DNA from: Jaapia argillacea MUCL 33604
Lineage: Eukaryota > Basidiomycota > Agaricomycetes > Jaapiales > Jaapiaceae
DNA: 64,000 bases
NCBI GenBank assembly: GCA_000697665.1
Contig: KL197729.1
Coordinates: 226,596-290,595, forward strand
Reading direction: 5' to 3'
The notes beneath the pieces are model-generated. The model did not search any database. It worked only from the letters and a program-made list of their open reading frames with translations, and was not told the origin of the DNA. Positions within the stretch are counted from its first letter, which is position 1. Every line of letters starts with the position of its first letter. The position numbers and the translations under genes were made by a program. Below, one piece after another: positions 33,477 to 44,728 of the stretch.

Positions 33477-34509
33477 AGGGTAAAACAAATGTTTGGAGTG
33501 AAACGGGCGAGCAGTGAAGAACCGGTGTGTTCAACCCAACTCCTAGGAATCTAGAGTTGAAGGAAGCTGAGACCTATCATACAAAAGCACTCACTTCGTG
33601 TTCAAGTGCGAGGATCCTGAAGCTGAGGGCGGCCGTTGCGGCACCACAGTCGCAGTCCAGATATAGCAATCCCAGACTCCTCACGAAGTGAGGAAGGGTC
33701 TTTGGCACCACGAAACGAACATTTTCTCTATACCGACCATTGCTCCGCGGGAAAAATGACATCAATTTCGGCATCCAGAGCGCTGGAAGCATCATTTTGG
33801 ATCGCTCTGGGTTCTGTGACTTCATATAGACTGCTCTAGAAGTAGAATAAATTTCAAAATACACTTTCCGACTCCTCGCGAAGGGATGACAAATCAGTGA
33901 GGGAGGCTGTAAGTGTAACGCCGCACTCGCTATCGAGGAAAGTCGAAGACGTCGTTCAAACATTGTTCAACTCATTCAAGTGTATAATGTCGGTGACAAA
34001 CACCCCTGCCGCGCCGGAGTGGCTTGTCGGGCATTCATTACTAGTTTTTAGGACCTCTGTAGCTGAATATTTCCATGGTTTGTCTCGTATGTTTGTGGTG
34101 GTGCATATGGTGTACCTGGACTGGCTTGATTAACAATGTTCTGAAGCGAGCTCTTTAGGGCAAATAAAGACGTGCAGAATGGAGTCGGGGACTCTTGGTG
34201 CTCCTGCACCGCTACCGATTACTGTACTGCAGCGTTCATACATATCACCCGCCACCCTCTTCTCAAAAAGGGTGATATGATTGGTCTGCTGCGGGAGACT
34301 AAGCGTTCACCCAATGTAAAGGGCGATTATTCCTAAATATTGCGTTTTCATGTCGACCCTGAGCATAAACATAAGGATAGAGAGTAGCTCTCTCCCTCAT
34401 CCCTGGGGTCCCAACGGTTCGTAATATGAGGTGAGAAATACGAAGACACATACTGATACGACCCTGTAATCCTACAAGAGTTACCGAAGTAACAGGAGAA
34501 GGCATTAAT
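33477..34509. other. Spacer between F-box copies 2 and 3
   Basis: No permease copy is found here, unlike the other two modules. A minus-strand open frame (33963 to 33577) lies upstream of F-box copy 2 but matches nothing. A perfect 10-bp inverted repeat (CATATCACCC at 34241-34250, GGGTGATATG at 34270-34279) could form a small hairpin. Confidence 0.4.
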
Positions 34510-35628
34510 TTACATCTTATCGAAGGCATTCCTAAGACCCGAGAATATGACATCCGTGGTGCATCGCTTCACGTCCCAGAGCGACCCTGCAAGATGAGCC
34601 CGGTGTAAGCGCGTCTGAATAGTGCGCAGGTCCCAGACCATTATTTCGCAGTAAGGCTGGAAACAGTCTGGAAGAAGCAGTGTGATGAGCTGGATGTGAT
34701 CTGGTACAATATCATAGATATCGGAGATGTCACTGAGCTCTATCCTGTACCCAACAACGACGACCAGAAAACGCAAGGAAGCAGAATTTCGTTGCAAGAG
34801 CCAGGTGAACGCTCGTTTGGATTCCTCCCAAATATTTAGATCCAGGAGCAACGTAGCCATATGTGTGAGCGAAGGGAACTGCTGGGAGGTGAACGGGAGG
34901 ACTTGGGTTGGATTGCCCGTGATGACATGGGTGAGTTTGGTCCATGATGTCAGGGTGGAAGGTAGTTGGAGCCCCTTATAGAGAAGGAGGGATCGAAGGT
35001 TTAGACCTTCGTATTCGAGGTGAAGGATGTCACCGAAGTGGTGAACAATATGAAGATTTTCGAGGCTGGGAGCCACGGCTTTGAGGACGGCATCGATGCT
35101 CTCCGTCCTTCTGCTTCGAAAGTCTCGGGACCTTGTATATATCTCAAACACGATTGACTTGACAAGGAGAGCGAGGCGTTCGTTTCCTGTCAACGCAGAT
35201 GCAAGAACTTCGTGACGTGTGTTGCCATATATCTGAGTGGTCATAAACATATGATTCAACCAAATCTGAGTTCGGGAAGGCTTCTGGTAAATGACTTACA
35301 GTAATCACAGTGTAGATCTTCATGACAGCCCGACGGTAACTGAATCTCCCCACTCGAGCCACAATGGCAGCCATGCCAGGAATCTCGATAAGGAACCAAA
35401 GAATTCGCTCAACCAGCTCGAAGGGTAGTTCGGGGAAAAATGGGAAGAGTACTTTATTATCAGAGTAGCAGAAGGTGTGTCAGACTCGTGGATCTGGGGA
35501 GGTAAAAAGTACTCACCCGGTTCCGTGGGAGGGCTTGGTAGATGGGCGTCTTCATTCCCTCCACCCTCACTCTCCCTTTGCGATGACTGCTGTCCCAATG
35601 CATGCTGAATCCTGGATGGCGTGATCAT
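34510..35628 (-). CDS. F-box-like protein, duplicated module copy 3 (328 aa)
   Basis: Spliced model complement(35628..35517, 35451..35300, 35232..34510), all three junctions in frame. It has the same conserved start (MITPSRIQ) and the same 152-nt F-box exon (PELPFELVERILWFLIEIPG) as the other copies, but the last exon has diverged more (LLVKSIVFEIYTRSRDF, VAPSLENLHIVHHFGD, FPSLTHMATLLLDLN) and ends early at FDKM. The intact frame and divergence suggest it is the older, maintained member. The likely role is an SCF adaptor with unknown substrate. It is divergent from the complete permease at 36711, with near-identical spacer DNA to module 1. Confidence 0.72.
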
Positions 35629-36710
35629 AGGTAAAGCGAATGCTTGGAGTGATACGGGCGAGCGGTGAAGAACTCGGGTGCCGAATTCAGCTAGTAGGAA
35701 TTCAGGATTCCTTATAGGTGACGGAAGCTGAGGCCTATCGTACAAAGGTAGTGACTCACTTCAAGTTTAATTTTGAGGATTTAAAGCTGAGAGCAGCGTT
35801 GCGCACGGACCACATCCACGATCCAGTTAAGTTAGCTATTAGCGTTCACTTCTTGGGAATTCCCACCCATCGTTACGGCTCCCGCACTTTCTCCCGCACT
35901 GGTAGAATTCTTGGTGTCCTGAGATTATCATTGGCATTGCCCTGGATGGCCTTCGAGTCGCTCGAGTTCAAGATCGCCGGTATGTTACGAACTCCAACAC
36001 GCGGCAGCCAGTCTCTTCGGTAGTTGGATCCCACATCTCCCACATCACTGGCAACTTCTGTTCCGGAAACCGTCGTCCCTCATTAACTGGTCTCGTAACT
36101 GTGGACGCACTTTCCTGGGCGCTGTCTGGGATTATCCGCATGACTGTCCCTTACGTGGGTTCAAACCATTGAAGGACACGAGTATACGATGACATCTCTA
36201 TAGGCTGAGCCGCCAAGCACCATGAACTCGCTTGGCTTGTCGATAAAGCACTTTTGTCAACTGTAAGCATAAGTGACCTTCACCGAGAAGCCCACATCAC
36301 TCGTTTTCTCCGTTATCTCGCTGCTTTCTTTGATTCCTCTGCTTCCTCTGAGCCGTTCTTCAAGATCTCATAACACCCGCTCCCGGCCTTTGACGTGCCC
36401 AGGAGAATGATTATCTCATGCGCCTGGTCATCACGAGATCACGGTGGGAGAAATTTGTCGAATGAGTGTTTCGGCTCCTTCAGCCTATACAGCATCGCTA
36501 TCTCCTTCATACCCTTCGCGGATGAATTTATCCCATCCATTGCTAAGGTGCGGCGAATTCACTGTCGATCCTCGTTGATGGCCGGGCTCTCGGTCTTTAC
36601 GTTGATTGCTCAAATCTATATCTAGTCCTAGAGGAATAGTAACAGCACGCAGACTTCCTCTCCTCTTCCCCTCCCATTCCAAGGAAAGAAAGAGAACGCA
36701 GCCGTTGGCC
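35629..36710. other. Divergent spacer of module 3
   Basis: This is the counterpart of 30590-31341. Long blocks match almost base for base (for example CTTCTGTTCCGGAAACCGTC and GCCAAGCACCATGAA), with a few substitutions and short indels. No protein-coding gene is recognised; it is likely promoter DNA for both flanking genes. Confidence 0.5.
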
Positions 36711-38569
36711 ATGGCGACTCTCAACCGCACCGTCACTCGCTCCGCCGAGAAAGGCGGATACGACTCACCTCTCCCAGAGGTTGATACCAAGAAGTTGATG
36801 CGCAAGATCGACTTACGGATCCTTCCTATCCTCCTCGTTTTATACCTCTTAGCATTCCTCGACCGGTCGGTTGTGGCCAACTTAACTTCACAAAGTTTCA
36901 TCAGCTCACATCTTCTCTCTTCATTCTTAGCGTCAACATCTCTAATGCTGCTCTCTTCGGTCTCGAAACTGATCTCCGGCTAACCGGAATTCAATTCAAT
37001 ACCGCCCTCGTCATCTTCTTCGTCCCTTACGCCGTGTTCGAAATTCCGTCAAACATACTTCTCAAACGATTCAAGCCACACGTATGGTTGTCCTTAAGCA
37101 TGTTTGGTTTTGGGCTCGTGAGCGTCCTGCAAGGTCTCACTCAGAACTATGCGGGGCTCCTGGCTACGAGGTTCTTCTTGGGTTTCTTTGAGGCTGGTTT
37201 GTTCCCCGCCTGTAATTATATATTGGCGATGTGGTACCGGAGGGAAGAGTCGCAGAAGAGGTCAGTGTGCTCTTACCCATGAGCAACATATCCCTGATCA
37301 CTTCCTCTCGTTGTAGGTTCACGTTCTTCTTTGGTTCATGTACGCTGGCGGGCGCCTTCGGTGGCCTCCTTGCTAGTGCTATAGGAAAGATGGATGGGCT
37401 CCAAGGATACAGGGGTTGGAGATGGATCTTCATCCTAGGTTCGTCGGTTTCAGTCACACTCCTTCGTCTATCCGTATACTCATGTGTTCACAGAGGGCAT
37501 CTTGTCCTGTCTCATCGCCATCATATGGTACTTCATTGTGCCTGATTTCCCCGAGGACGCGACGTTCCTCACTGAAGACGAACGGGAGGCTGTTCAAGAA
37601 AGGCTGAGTGACGACGTCGGTCATTCGGCGGTTGAGAAGCCTATTGGATGGAGAGATGTCATCCATGTATTGTCTGATTGTAAGTTACACTTCGAAACAT
37701 CAGATCCGCAAATATTCACTGGAGTTGCTTCAGACAAGATATTCCTCGGCGCTTTCATGTACTTTGGACTCATCGTCCCCGCTTACGGCTATGCTTACTT
37801 TGCCCCAACAATCATCAAAGGTTTGGGTTATGGAGGTAAGGGGTCCCTCGCTTGATTACGGAGTCCGTCTTGTATCAAGCGCTGACCCTTCTTTCAGCCA
37901 TCGAGTCTCAATTACGATCTGTGCCTCCATGGGCCTGCGCGTTTGTCTTTTCAATGATTGTGGCATACATCTCCGACCGACTGCGCCATCGTTATCTCTT
38001 CGCCGCTGGTACGTAGACCATTAGTCATCCTCCATGTGAAGGCCTCCAGCTGAGAGTTCTCTGCAGCGTCGGCTCTCATCGCAGTAGCTGGGTATGCGAT
38101 CTTACTCACGGTCCATGATAATGTTCACGTCCAATACGGAGCTCTCTTCCTTGCTGCCATGGGTACTTACACCTCGATGCCAATCGTCCTGGGTTGGTTC
38201 AACACCAACTTGGCTGGGCACCATCGTCGAGCTATAGGCTCTGCTTGGCAGGTGGGTTCTCCCTCATTCACTGGTATCTTCTTCGCATTGTTCTGTTGCC
38301 CTAACCTTTAGTTTCAGATCGGCTTTGGGAACATCGGCGGTATCGTCGCGTCCTACGCTTTCCCCTCGAAAGACGGACCAAAGTTCATAAAAGGTTACGG
38401 CGTCTGCCTCGCCTTCGTATGCTTCGGCATCCTATCCTCAACAGTCTACTTTATTGCCATCACCTCCGAGAATCGTAACCGCGATCGTTTGGCTGCATCG
38501 AATGCTCCACTTCCATCCGACGATGAGAAATTGGGAGATCTCGACCCGAACTACCGCTATTTGGGATGA
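36711..38569 (+). CDS. ACS-family (Dal5/allantoate permease-like) MFS anion transporter, 480 aa
   Basis: Eight exons (36711..36865, 36931..37260, 37317..37438, 37494..37679, 37734..37835, 37898..38008, 38067..38251, 38318..38569) read without interruption. The hallmark N-terminus KKLMRKIDLRILPILLVLY is followed by LDRVNISNA, FFVPYAVFEIPSNILLKRF, FFLGFFEAGLFPACNYIL and WYRREESQKR. After the central loop, KIFLGAFMYFGLIVPAYGY and a second set of membrane segments appear. These motifs define the anion:cation symporter branch of the MFS, which imports allantoate, vitamins or other organic anions with protons at the plasma membrane; the substrate cannot be told. Exon 1 has an unusual GTCGGT donor where the truncated copy keeps GTGAGT. 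It is convergent with the RBR ligase. Confidence 0.87.
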
Positions 38570-38747
38570 ACGACATGAGTTGTTGGTCACTGTATCAAGG
38601 ATCTTGTGTGTATTTTTACATTGATAGACTACTGTTTGATAGGGTTTAGGTATACCTTTGGTCTGGCGATTACATCTAGTGTAAGATAACGAAGAAGACG
38701 AGCCAACGCAAAACAAAATCCAACCTCGACTCCCAACAACAATCCTA
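38570..38747. other. Short convergent 3' spacer
   Basis: 178 bp between the permease stop and the RBR ligase stop. It must hold both polyadenylation regions; nothing else was noted. Confidence 0.5.
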
Positions 38748-41700
38748 TCATCGTCTCTTCGGCGCCCGCCTCTGCTTCGCCTTTGGCTTAACAGGCGCCC
38801 TCGGCATAACAGGCGCAGGAGGCAAAACCGGAGGTATAGCAGGTAAAGGTGGCGGCGGAGCATGAGCCACCAAATGCGGTGGCATATTAAAATTGAAATT
38901 GACGTTATACATCGCCGCCAGTTGACCATGAATTGCCATTTGATGATGATGAATATCCGGATACCCAGGGAGTTGAACTTGGATCCCAGGTGGTAATCGA
39001 GCGTACGGGTTCATCGCAGCTTGGGGCACCCCGTGAACGTTGGCAGGTCCGGCTGGTGGGGGAGGAGGCAAGTCCACTTGAAGGTCTTTCTCATCGACCT
39101 CTGGATGGAGTCGTTTAAATTCTTCCATTGCTTTTTGGCGAGCTGCCGTAACCTGCAAATTACGGATTCGATCTTCAACGAAATTCCGAAAAGGTAGAGG
39201 AGAGAATGGAATGTACCTCATCGCTATGTCTTTTCTCGACTGGATCCCACAACTGGCATTTATTGGGGTCCACTCGGCCGTTATAAGGTGGAGGCTGTAA
39301 CGAAGAATATACACAGTGAGACATCGTTGTCGTACATCCATTCCTGAGAATCTCGGACGAAGAGTGACACTTACATTCCCGTAATGTTCGTAACCAGTGA
39401 TGATGTTCCTACACACATAGCAAGACATAGTCGCACAATGTGGACACACCATCTTGTTACACTGCGAAACCGGACGGCGGGGAATGGTAAGCCGAGTGAA
39501 ATACACAAATTACATCTGACATACCCCAGATTCTTTGATGAAACCTAGAGGCAAGCGTCAGAGACAATACGAGAGAAAGATGGACGGAGAACGCTACCTT
39601 TTCCACATTTCGGACAATTCCTCATAAGCGCCTTAGCTACAGGACCAATCAGTATACCGCCGTTTACGAAAAGACCGGTTCAAAATTACTAACACATAGC
39701 CTCCTCAATCAAATGTCTCGCATCCAACGTCTTATCCTCTTCGACCTCTACAAAAACCAGAAAACCATCAGAAAACCGTAGTCACACCACTCAAGGCCGA
39801 TATGAACCCACCTTTACAGCTCTTGGGTAAATGATCCTACATGAGTTGGTCAATGACTGCACATACCCAACGAAGAAAGTAGTCGGAACTCACGGGTTTC
39901 TTACAGGCCCTACAAGTAACAGCACCACAATCAACACCTTCGCACCTAAACAACTTTTCGTCTGGGTTCTCAATCACCACCTACAAGCGACCCTGATCAG
40001 CTTATTGAACTCAAGAACGAAGGATGCCCAGAGGGAGGGAGAAGAAAGACGCATATAGTCAGGATACGATCTCGAGAGCGCGTACAGTCCAGTATCGTGA
40101 TCTCGGGCGCGCATATAGCCACGCCAGAGCTCCAGTACGCATCTCGATAGCACATATAGTCACTCCAGGGGACGCATGTAGTCCAGTATCACGATCCTGA
40201 GAGCATATACCCTCTCACCGAATCTCGAGAACGCATACAGGCCCGACATGACCCCCCAAGTCCACACAACCTCGACATCCAAATTCAGCATTCGATAAGA
40301 AATACGACAGACCTTATACTCGCAATACGGACACTCCTCCAACCCTTCCAACCCCGCACTCTCTATTTCCTTCCGGGCTTTAACACGTTCGTAAAGACCT
40401 AGTAATTTCTCGGGTAGGAACCTATTTTCGGTATGCGGGTTAGGATGTTTTGGTGAAGGAGGCAGACGAAATAGTATGAATGCAAAGGAAGGGGACATAC
40501 CGACGTAGCTCGCCCTCTGTGAAACGCATCTTACAACCACTCTGGTCCATACAAACTATATTTGCGTTTTGACTTCCTAACCTATCAGAAACGTACGACG
40601 TCATACAGTCTGTGCAGAATAGGTGGGCTTCGGGACATTGGATAAGCTTTTCCTGTGGGGTGTGGGGCGTTAATGGGTATCGCGGGAGGAGTGAGGACCA
40701 ATGAAGGCACAAGAGGAAAGAGGAAAGAGGACGTACGAAGGGATAATCCGAAAAACAACATCCACACTCCATCCCATCTCCATCTCCATCCCTCATTCCT
40801 ACATCTGCCTCTCCTGCCTTCTCCTTGCCCTCATCACTTCCCGGCTCCTCGCCTGACTCTCTAATCCCCCTAATCCACTCAACCTCCAACTCCAACTCCT
40901 CATCAACCAACTTCCTCCCCTTTCCCTTGCCCATATTCCTATTCCTATTCTTTTTCTCCACATATGGTAAAGGGGGTTGGCCAACTCCTCCTTGCTCTCT
41001 GGCTTGTTTTGCTAGGAAGAGATAAGTGGGGGCGTAGAGGGCGTTGTTTTCGATGAATGTACGACTGATGTGGGGTTTAGGGATAAAAGGAAAGTCGGAT
41101 TGGAGTTGCTCCTGTATCAAATCCCACGTCAATCGTTGGATAGAGATAAATCAAGGGGAACAAACATACCATTGCGAGGATAGGATAATTAATCCCAGCA
41201 TTCCTCTGCCTATCCTTACTCCCAAAATCAACTCTAGGTTTCTTCGGCGAGCTTCCCTCTCCCGCAGCTTCTTCTTCAGCATCAATCCTAACCCTCTTCC
41301 CTTTACCCTTCGTATCAACCTTGGGATAATCAGGGTTCTCGAAGAGTAAATGCAAGATATGTTCGACGAGGTTATCGGGGTGAGTTGGGAAGTATTGTTC
41401 GAGGAGGGTTAGGACGTGGGTAGGTTGGACGTCTGGGATTATTTCGAGGATGAGGGCGAGTGGGTGGGAGAGTGGATCGGGGTCGATTTCAGGTTCGAGT
41501 TGGGCGGGTGGTGAGACAGGGATTTGTTGTTGAGCGTTGGGAGGAGAAGGTGCTCTGATGAGGGGAGGAGTCTGAGGACGAACGGCACTGGGGCCTGGGG
41601 CCTTCCAACCATCCCTCTCGTCGTCGCTCTCAGGCAAGAACAGAGGAAACGGTCGCGGCTTGGAAGGAGACTTGGAATTTGATGAACCAGGGATCGCACC

Positions 41701-42024
41701 AATGCGAGAAGGACCAGCAGCAGGAGTAGCAGTGCGCGAAACACCAGCAAGAGGACCACTAGCCATTCCGAACGGCGTCACTTCACGCGCCTTCCCCTTC
41801 CCCTTCCCCTTCGCTTTCTCCTTGCCAGGATTTCGTGCCGATGGACGTTCAGGCTCAGAATCGCTACTGATATCTATGATATCCTCTGGTCGGAAAGCTC
41901 GCATTTTGGCTTTCGAGAGACGAGTGGGGGTGGAGTGCTTCCCAACCGTGCGTGGACGTGAACGACGACCAGGATGGGAGAGTAGCTCGGGTTCGGGAGA
42001 GGAGGATATTTCGATAGTTTCCAT
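38748..42024 (-). CDS. RNF216/TRIAD3-like RBR E3 ubiquitin ligase, 761 aa
   Basis: A 12-exon model, all junctions in frame: complement(42024..41170, 41111..40737, 40652..40501, 40421..40313, 39980..39894, 39836..39812, 39747..39694, 39636..39598, 39544..39525, 39461..39375, 39294..39217, 39152..38748). The N-terminal 285 residues are acidic and disordered (IDISSDSEPERPS is a SUMO-interaction-like acidic stretch). RING1 begins ECGCCFSDYPFEKLIQC and ends near DQSGCKMRF. The IBR runs from ECPYCEYKVVIENPDEK to CRACKKPDHLPKSC. RING2 is NCPKCGKGFIKESGCNKM followed by CPHCATMSCYVCR. The Cys in SGCNKM is the expected catalytic residue that accepts ubiquitin from E2 as a thioester. The order and spacing are those of RNF216. 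The tail is Pro-rich and basic. One intron is unusually long and repeat-filled, and one exon is only 20 nt. Confidence 0.9.
39981..40312. repeat. Minisatellite-like repeat inside an RBR-ligase intron
   Basis: The intron between exons 4 and 5 is about 330 nt while its neighbours are about 50-100. From about 40050 to 40240 it holds a degenerate direct repeat of roughly 30-45 bp: CAGTATCGTGATCTCGGGCG, CAGTACGCATCTCGATAGC, CAGTATCACGATCCTGAGAG and GAATCTCGAGAACGCATA, each followed by CATATAG/CATACAG-like sequence. Confidence 0.65.
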
Positions 42025-42492
42025 TATGATGGGCGATGTTGAGGATGATACAGTGCTTTCTTGTGATATGAGACAAATGAGACAAACGCGTGGTGAAGAA
42101 TAACAGGGAGTTTGGTGGACCTTGACGCGGTCTTCGGGAGACCGCGTTCTGGACTTCAAGTTGTCCTTCAACCCTTCACATCAATGCCCGACTCGCTGGA
42201 TGAAAGGATGAGTGTGGTGACCAACAAGAGGCAAACGGGAACGCGATACCCAAGCATTCCATTTCAAAATCCTTTTAAAATCCTTATTATCCGTTGCGGC
42301 CAAGCCGTATGTCAGATATTACATTCTAAGTTAATTGGGTCCAAGTCCCGTATTTCGTCTATCTAAACAAAGGCCTATGGTGGGCGCGATCTACGAAACC
42401 ATGCTGAGGCACGGTGGATTGAAGAGTGGTAAGACATCTGCAACTACCCTAAGCCCGGACATTTCCAAAACTCTTCTCGAACCGTTTGGTAC
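42025..42492. other. Intergenic between RBR ligase and zinc-finger fusion
   Basis: About 470 bp on the same-strand path from the stop of the zinc-finger gene to the start of the ligase gene. It holds an A/T-rich stretch near 42265-42310 and no recognised gene. Confidence 0.4.
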
Positions 42493-44728
42493 CTATGATG
42501 AAGTTGACTTGGGGCTCGAAGGCAACTGGGCATGTGAGCCGATAACGGACATCGTGTTGGAGGGTATGGTCCCAAGTATGTCGTTGCCAGGTATATGCGG
42601 GGCACTGGGGTAGTAGGTAATGCTGGTCGGTCTGCTCGTGCTCGCCGCAAGCTGGGGTGACAATCCACTAGTAGTCCCACCCGTACAGGCTTGGCTATCG
42701 ATGTGCCGCGTCAGGGTATCAGTTCTCCCAAAGTTCTTCCCGCAACCAGAACATACATTCCTCGGGCGAGATTCCGGTGACGCATGATGGCTTTCGTAGT
42801 GACGCTTACGGTCGTACTGGCGCCCGAATGACGAACAACAGAACTGACAGGCGTACTGTTCTGGGGCTAACGATGACGATGACGAAGCAGCGGGAATTTG
42901 GACCGCGCTTGGGCGCGCTTGCGTCGATTGGGCTCCCCGTGTAGACTGGGCAGCCTGATTAGAACGGAACTCGTGCGCCCGGGCGGGGGTGGCAACGAAT
43001 TGGGTAGGGGCTATGTGGTACTGTTGATTTGGGTACGTGTGACGGGTACTGTGCTGGGAGGATGGCATACGGTATGAGGGAGCGCTATGAGATGACTGTT
43101 GTGCGCCGGTGTACGGGCTGGGAGCAAGGCCAATGGTGTCTGCACACGCGGGTGGGACAGAATTCCCCCGCGCTCCAAGTGAGGCTGAGGGCAAGGCCCT
43201 CGACGGCTGGGCGACGGCTGGCTCGACAAGCGGATGTTAGCGCAGAATACAACATCCTGGTGAGCGAATAGACATACCGAAATCTGAGGAGCTGCACTTG
43301 GTTTCCTCCGGGAGGCAGGTGGATTCCGATTTAGCACCTTCGCCAGATTCCCTGACAAGACTTCCAACTACATTGAGACATTAGAGATGAATACGAGGAC
43401 GCGAGATATCACATACCGCCATTTTCAACAACAACGGCAGGACGTGTCACCTCCAATGCCAACCGTATCTGTTCTTCATTGCCATACCTCTGTCAAACTC
43501 GCGATCAGAGATATTTTAATTTAGATGCAGGAGGACACATACTTGGGTGTAGGGCCAGATATCTTCATCATGCGCAATGACGACATCCGCATCCGTATGC
43601 TAATAGCTAGATCTGGGTGAGAGTGTCATCAAGTTAAAACGTGTCTCACCCTGAGCAAATGATCCAGAAGTGGAAGTAAAAGGTTCAAGTCCTAAACAAG
43701 GTGGTTAGTTGCTCAGAGACGATAACAATGAAACTCACTAACCTTTGGAATCTCCGACAGGGGCATGATCTCGTCCTCTGTTTCACCCCCCTCACATGGC
43801 ACAGCTGTATCGCCCTGCTCGGGTCCTTCGTGGCCAAGATTTTGTGGGTCCGCCGCAGCCTCAATCACTTTTGGTCCCAAAAACCTCCTTTCCATCACTC
43901 GATAACCGCGTAAAAAGACGCATTGGTTGCGATCATCCTCTTCTGAACCATCGGGATTCGAAGAACCTTGCGCCTTGGTACCCAGGAAAGACGGTTGTGG
44001 GCCCGAATGATGATGGACAAAGCGACTCGTGGACCATCCTCCACTTAATGAGAACTTCGCAGAAACCCCACCGGGGATGCCCGCACCAAAGCTCCCAGAA
44101 GCTCGGACATCGCTATTACTGAATGCAGCCATGGCCCACTTTGTTGTCATATGACATCCGGTGACGAGGACGAGATCAGAGACCTTGATCTCACATCCGC
44201 ATTGGTGGACCGCGAATTCGTACCAAGATCGATAGTGCTTCAGCATGTGATCCTTGAACATCTTGGGGTAAAAGGCATCTTCACGATGAGCAGAATCGGG
44301 TAACACCAAAACCGCGCCCTTCTCTTTAGTGCACGAAAAGGTTAATTCCGCGTGCGCCTTCCCGCTGGAGAGAGGTTTGAACTCGTTAGGTAGGTCCTAG
44401 ATGGATGAACTTACCCATCGACCGACGCAGATGCCGACAGCTCTTGAACGCTCTCAGAATGGTATGCCCCCGGAGGAAGGGGGCTCTTCACGCGCAGAGG
44501 ATCCCCAGGGAGAACTAGACGCTCGAAATCATGCGGTACACCCCATCGAGAATGTGAAGAATCCTTCGCTTCTTTTAGGACATTGAAAAGTGGTGTGAAA
44601 GCCCCGTCGTCGAAGTAGCCCACGTGGCCGATCTCAACGCGCTTGTAAAGGCCATTGGGGTGAGGATCCCAGACAGCGTGACCAAGCTTGAGAACGGCAA
44701 GTCCAGTCCTGAATATTTCGGAGGCCAT
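42493..44728 (-). CDS. Uncharacterised fungal domain fused to two zinc fingers (640 aa)
   Basis: Seven exons join in frame: complement(44728..44415, 44364..43743, 43691..43650, 43599..43543, 43489..43417, 43367..43278, 43217..42493). Residues 1-360 form a domain shared with the gene at 54218. It starts MASEIFRTGLAVLKLGHAVW, continues VEIGHVGYFDDGAFTPLFNV, HYRSWYEFAVHQCGCEIKVS, LVLVTGCHMTTKWAMAAFS and a Gly/Phe-rich FVHHHSGPQPS part, and ends with VVIAHDEDIWPYTQ. I know relatives as unnamed Agaricomycete proteins; the function is unknown. A Ser/Gln/Pro-rich linker leads to finger 1 (YACQFCCSSFGRQYDRKRHY, C-x2-C-x12-H-x3-H, about residue 521) and finger 2 (VCSGCGKNFGRTDTLTRHID, C-x2-C-x12-H-x5-C). 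It is therefore probably a nuclear DNA-binding protein with a sensing or partner-binding N-terminus. The last intron (60 nt, GCTAAC branch) was chosen because it keeps frame. Confidence 0.8.
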
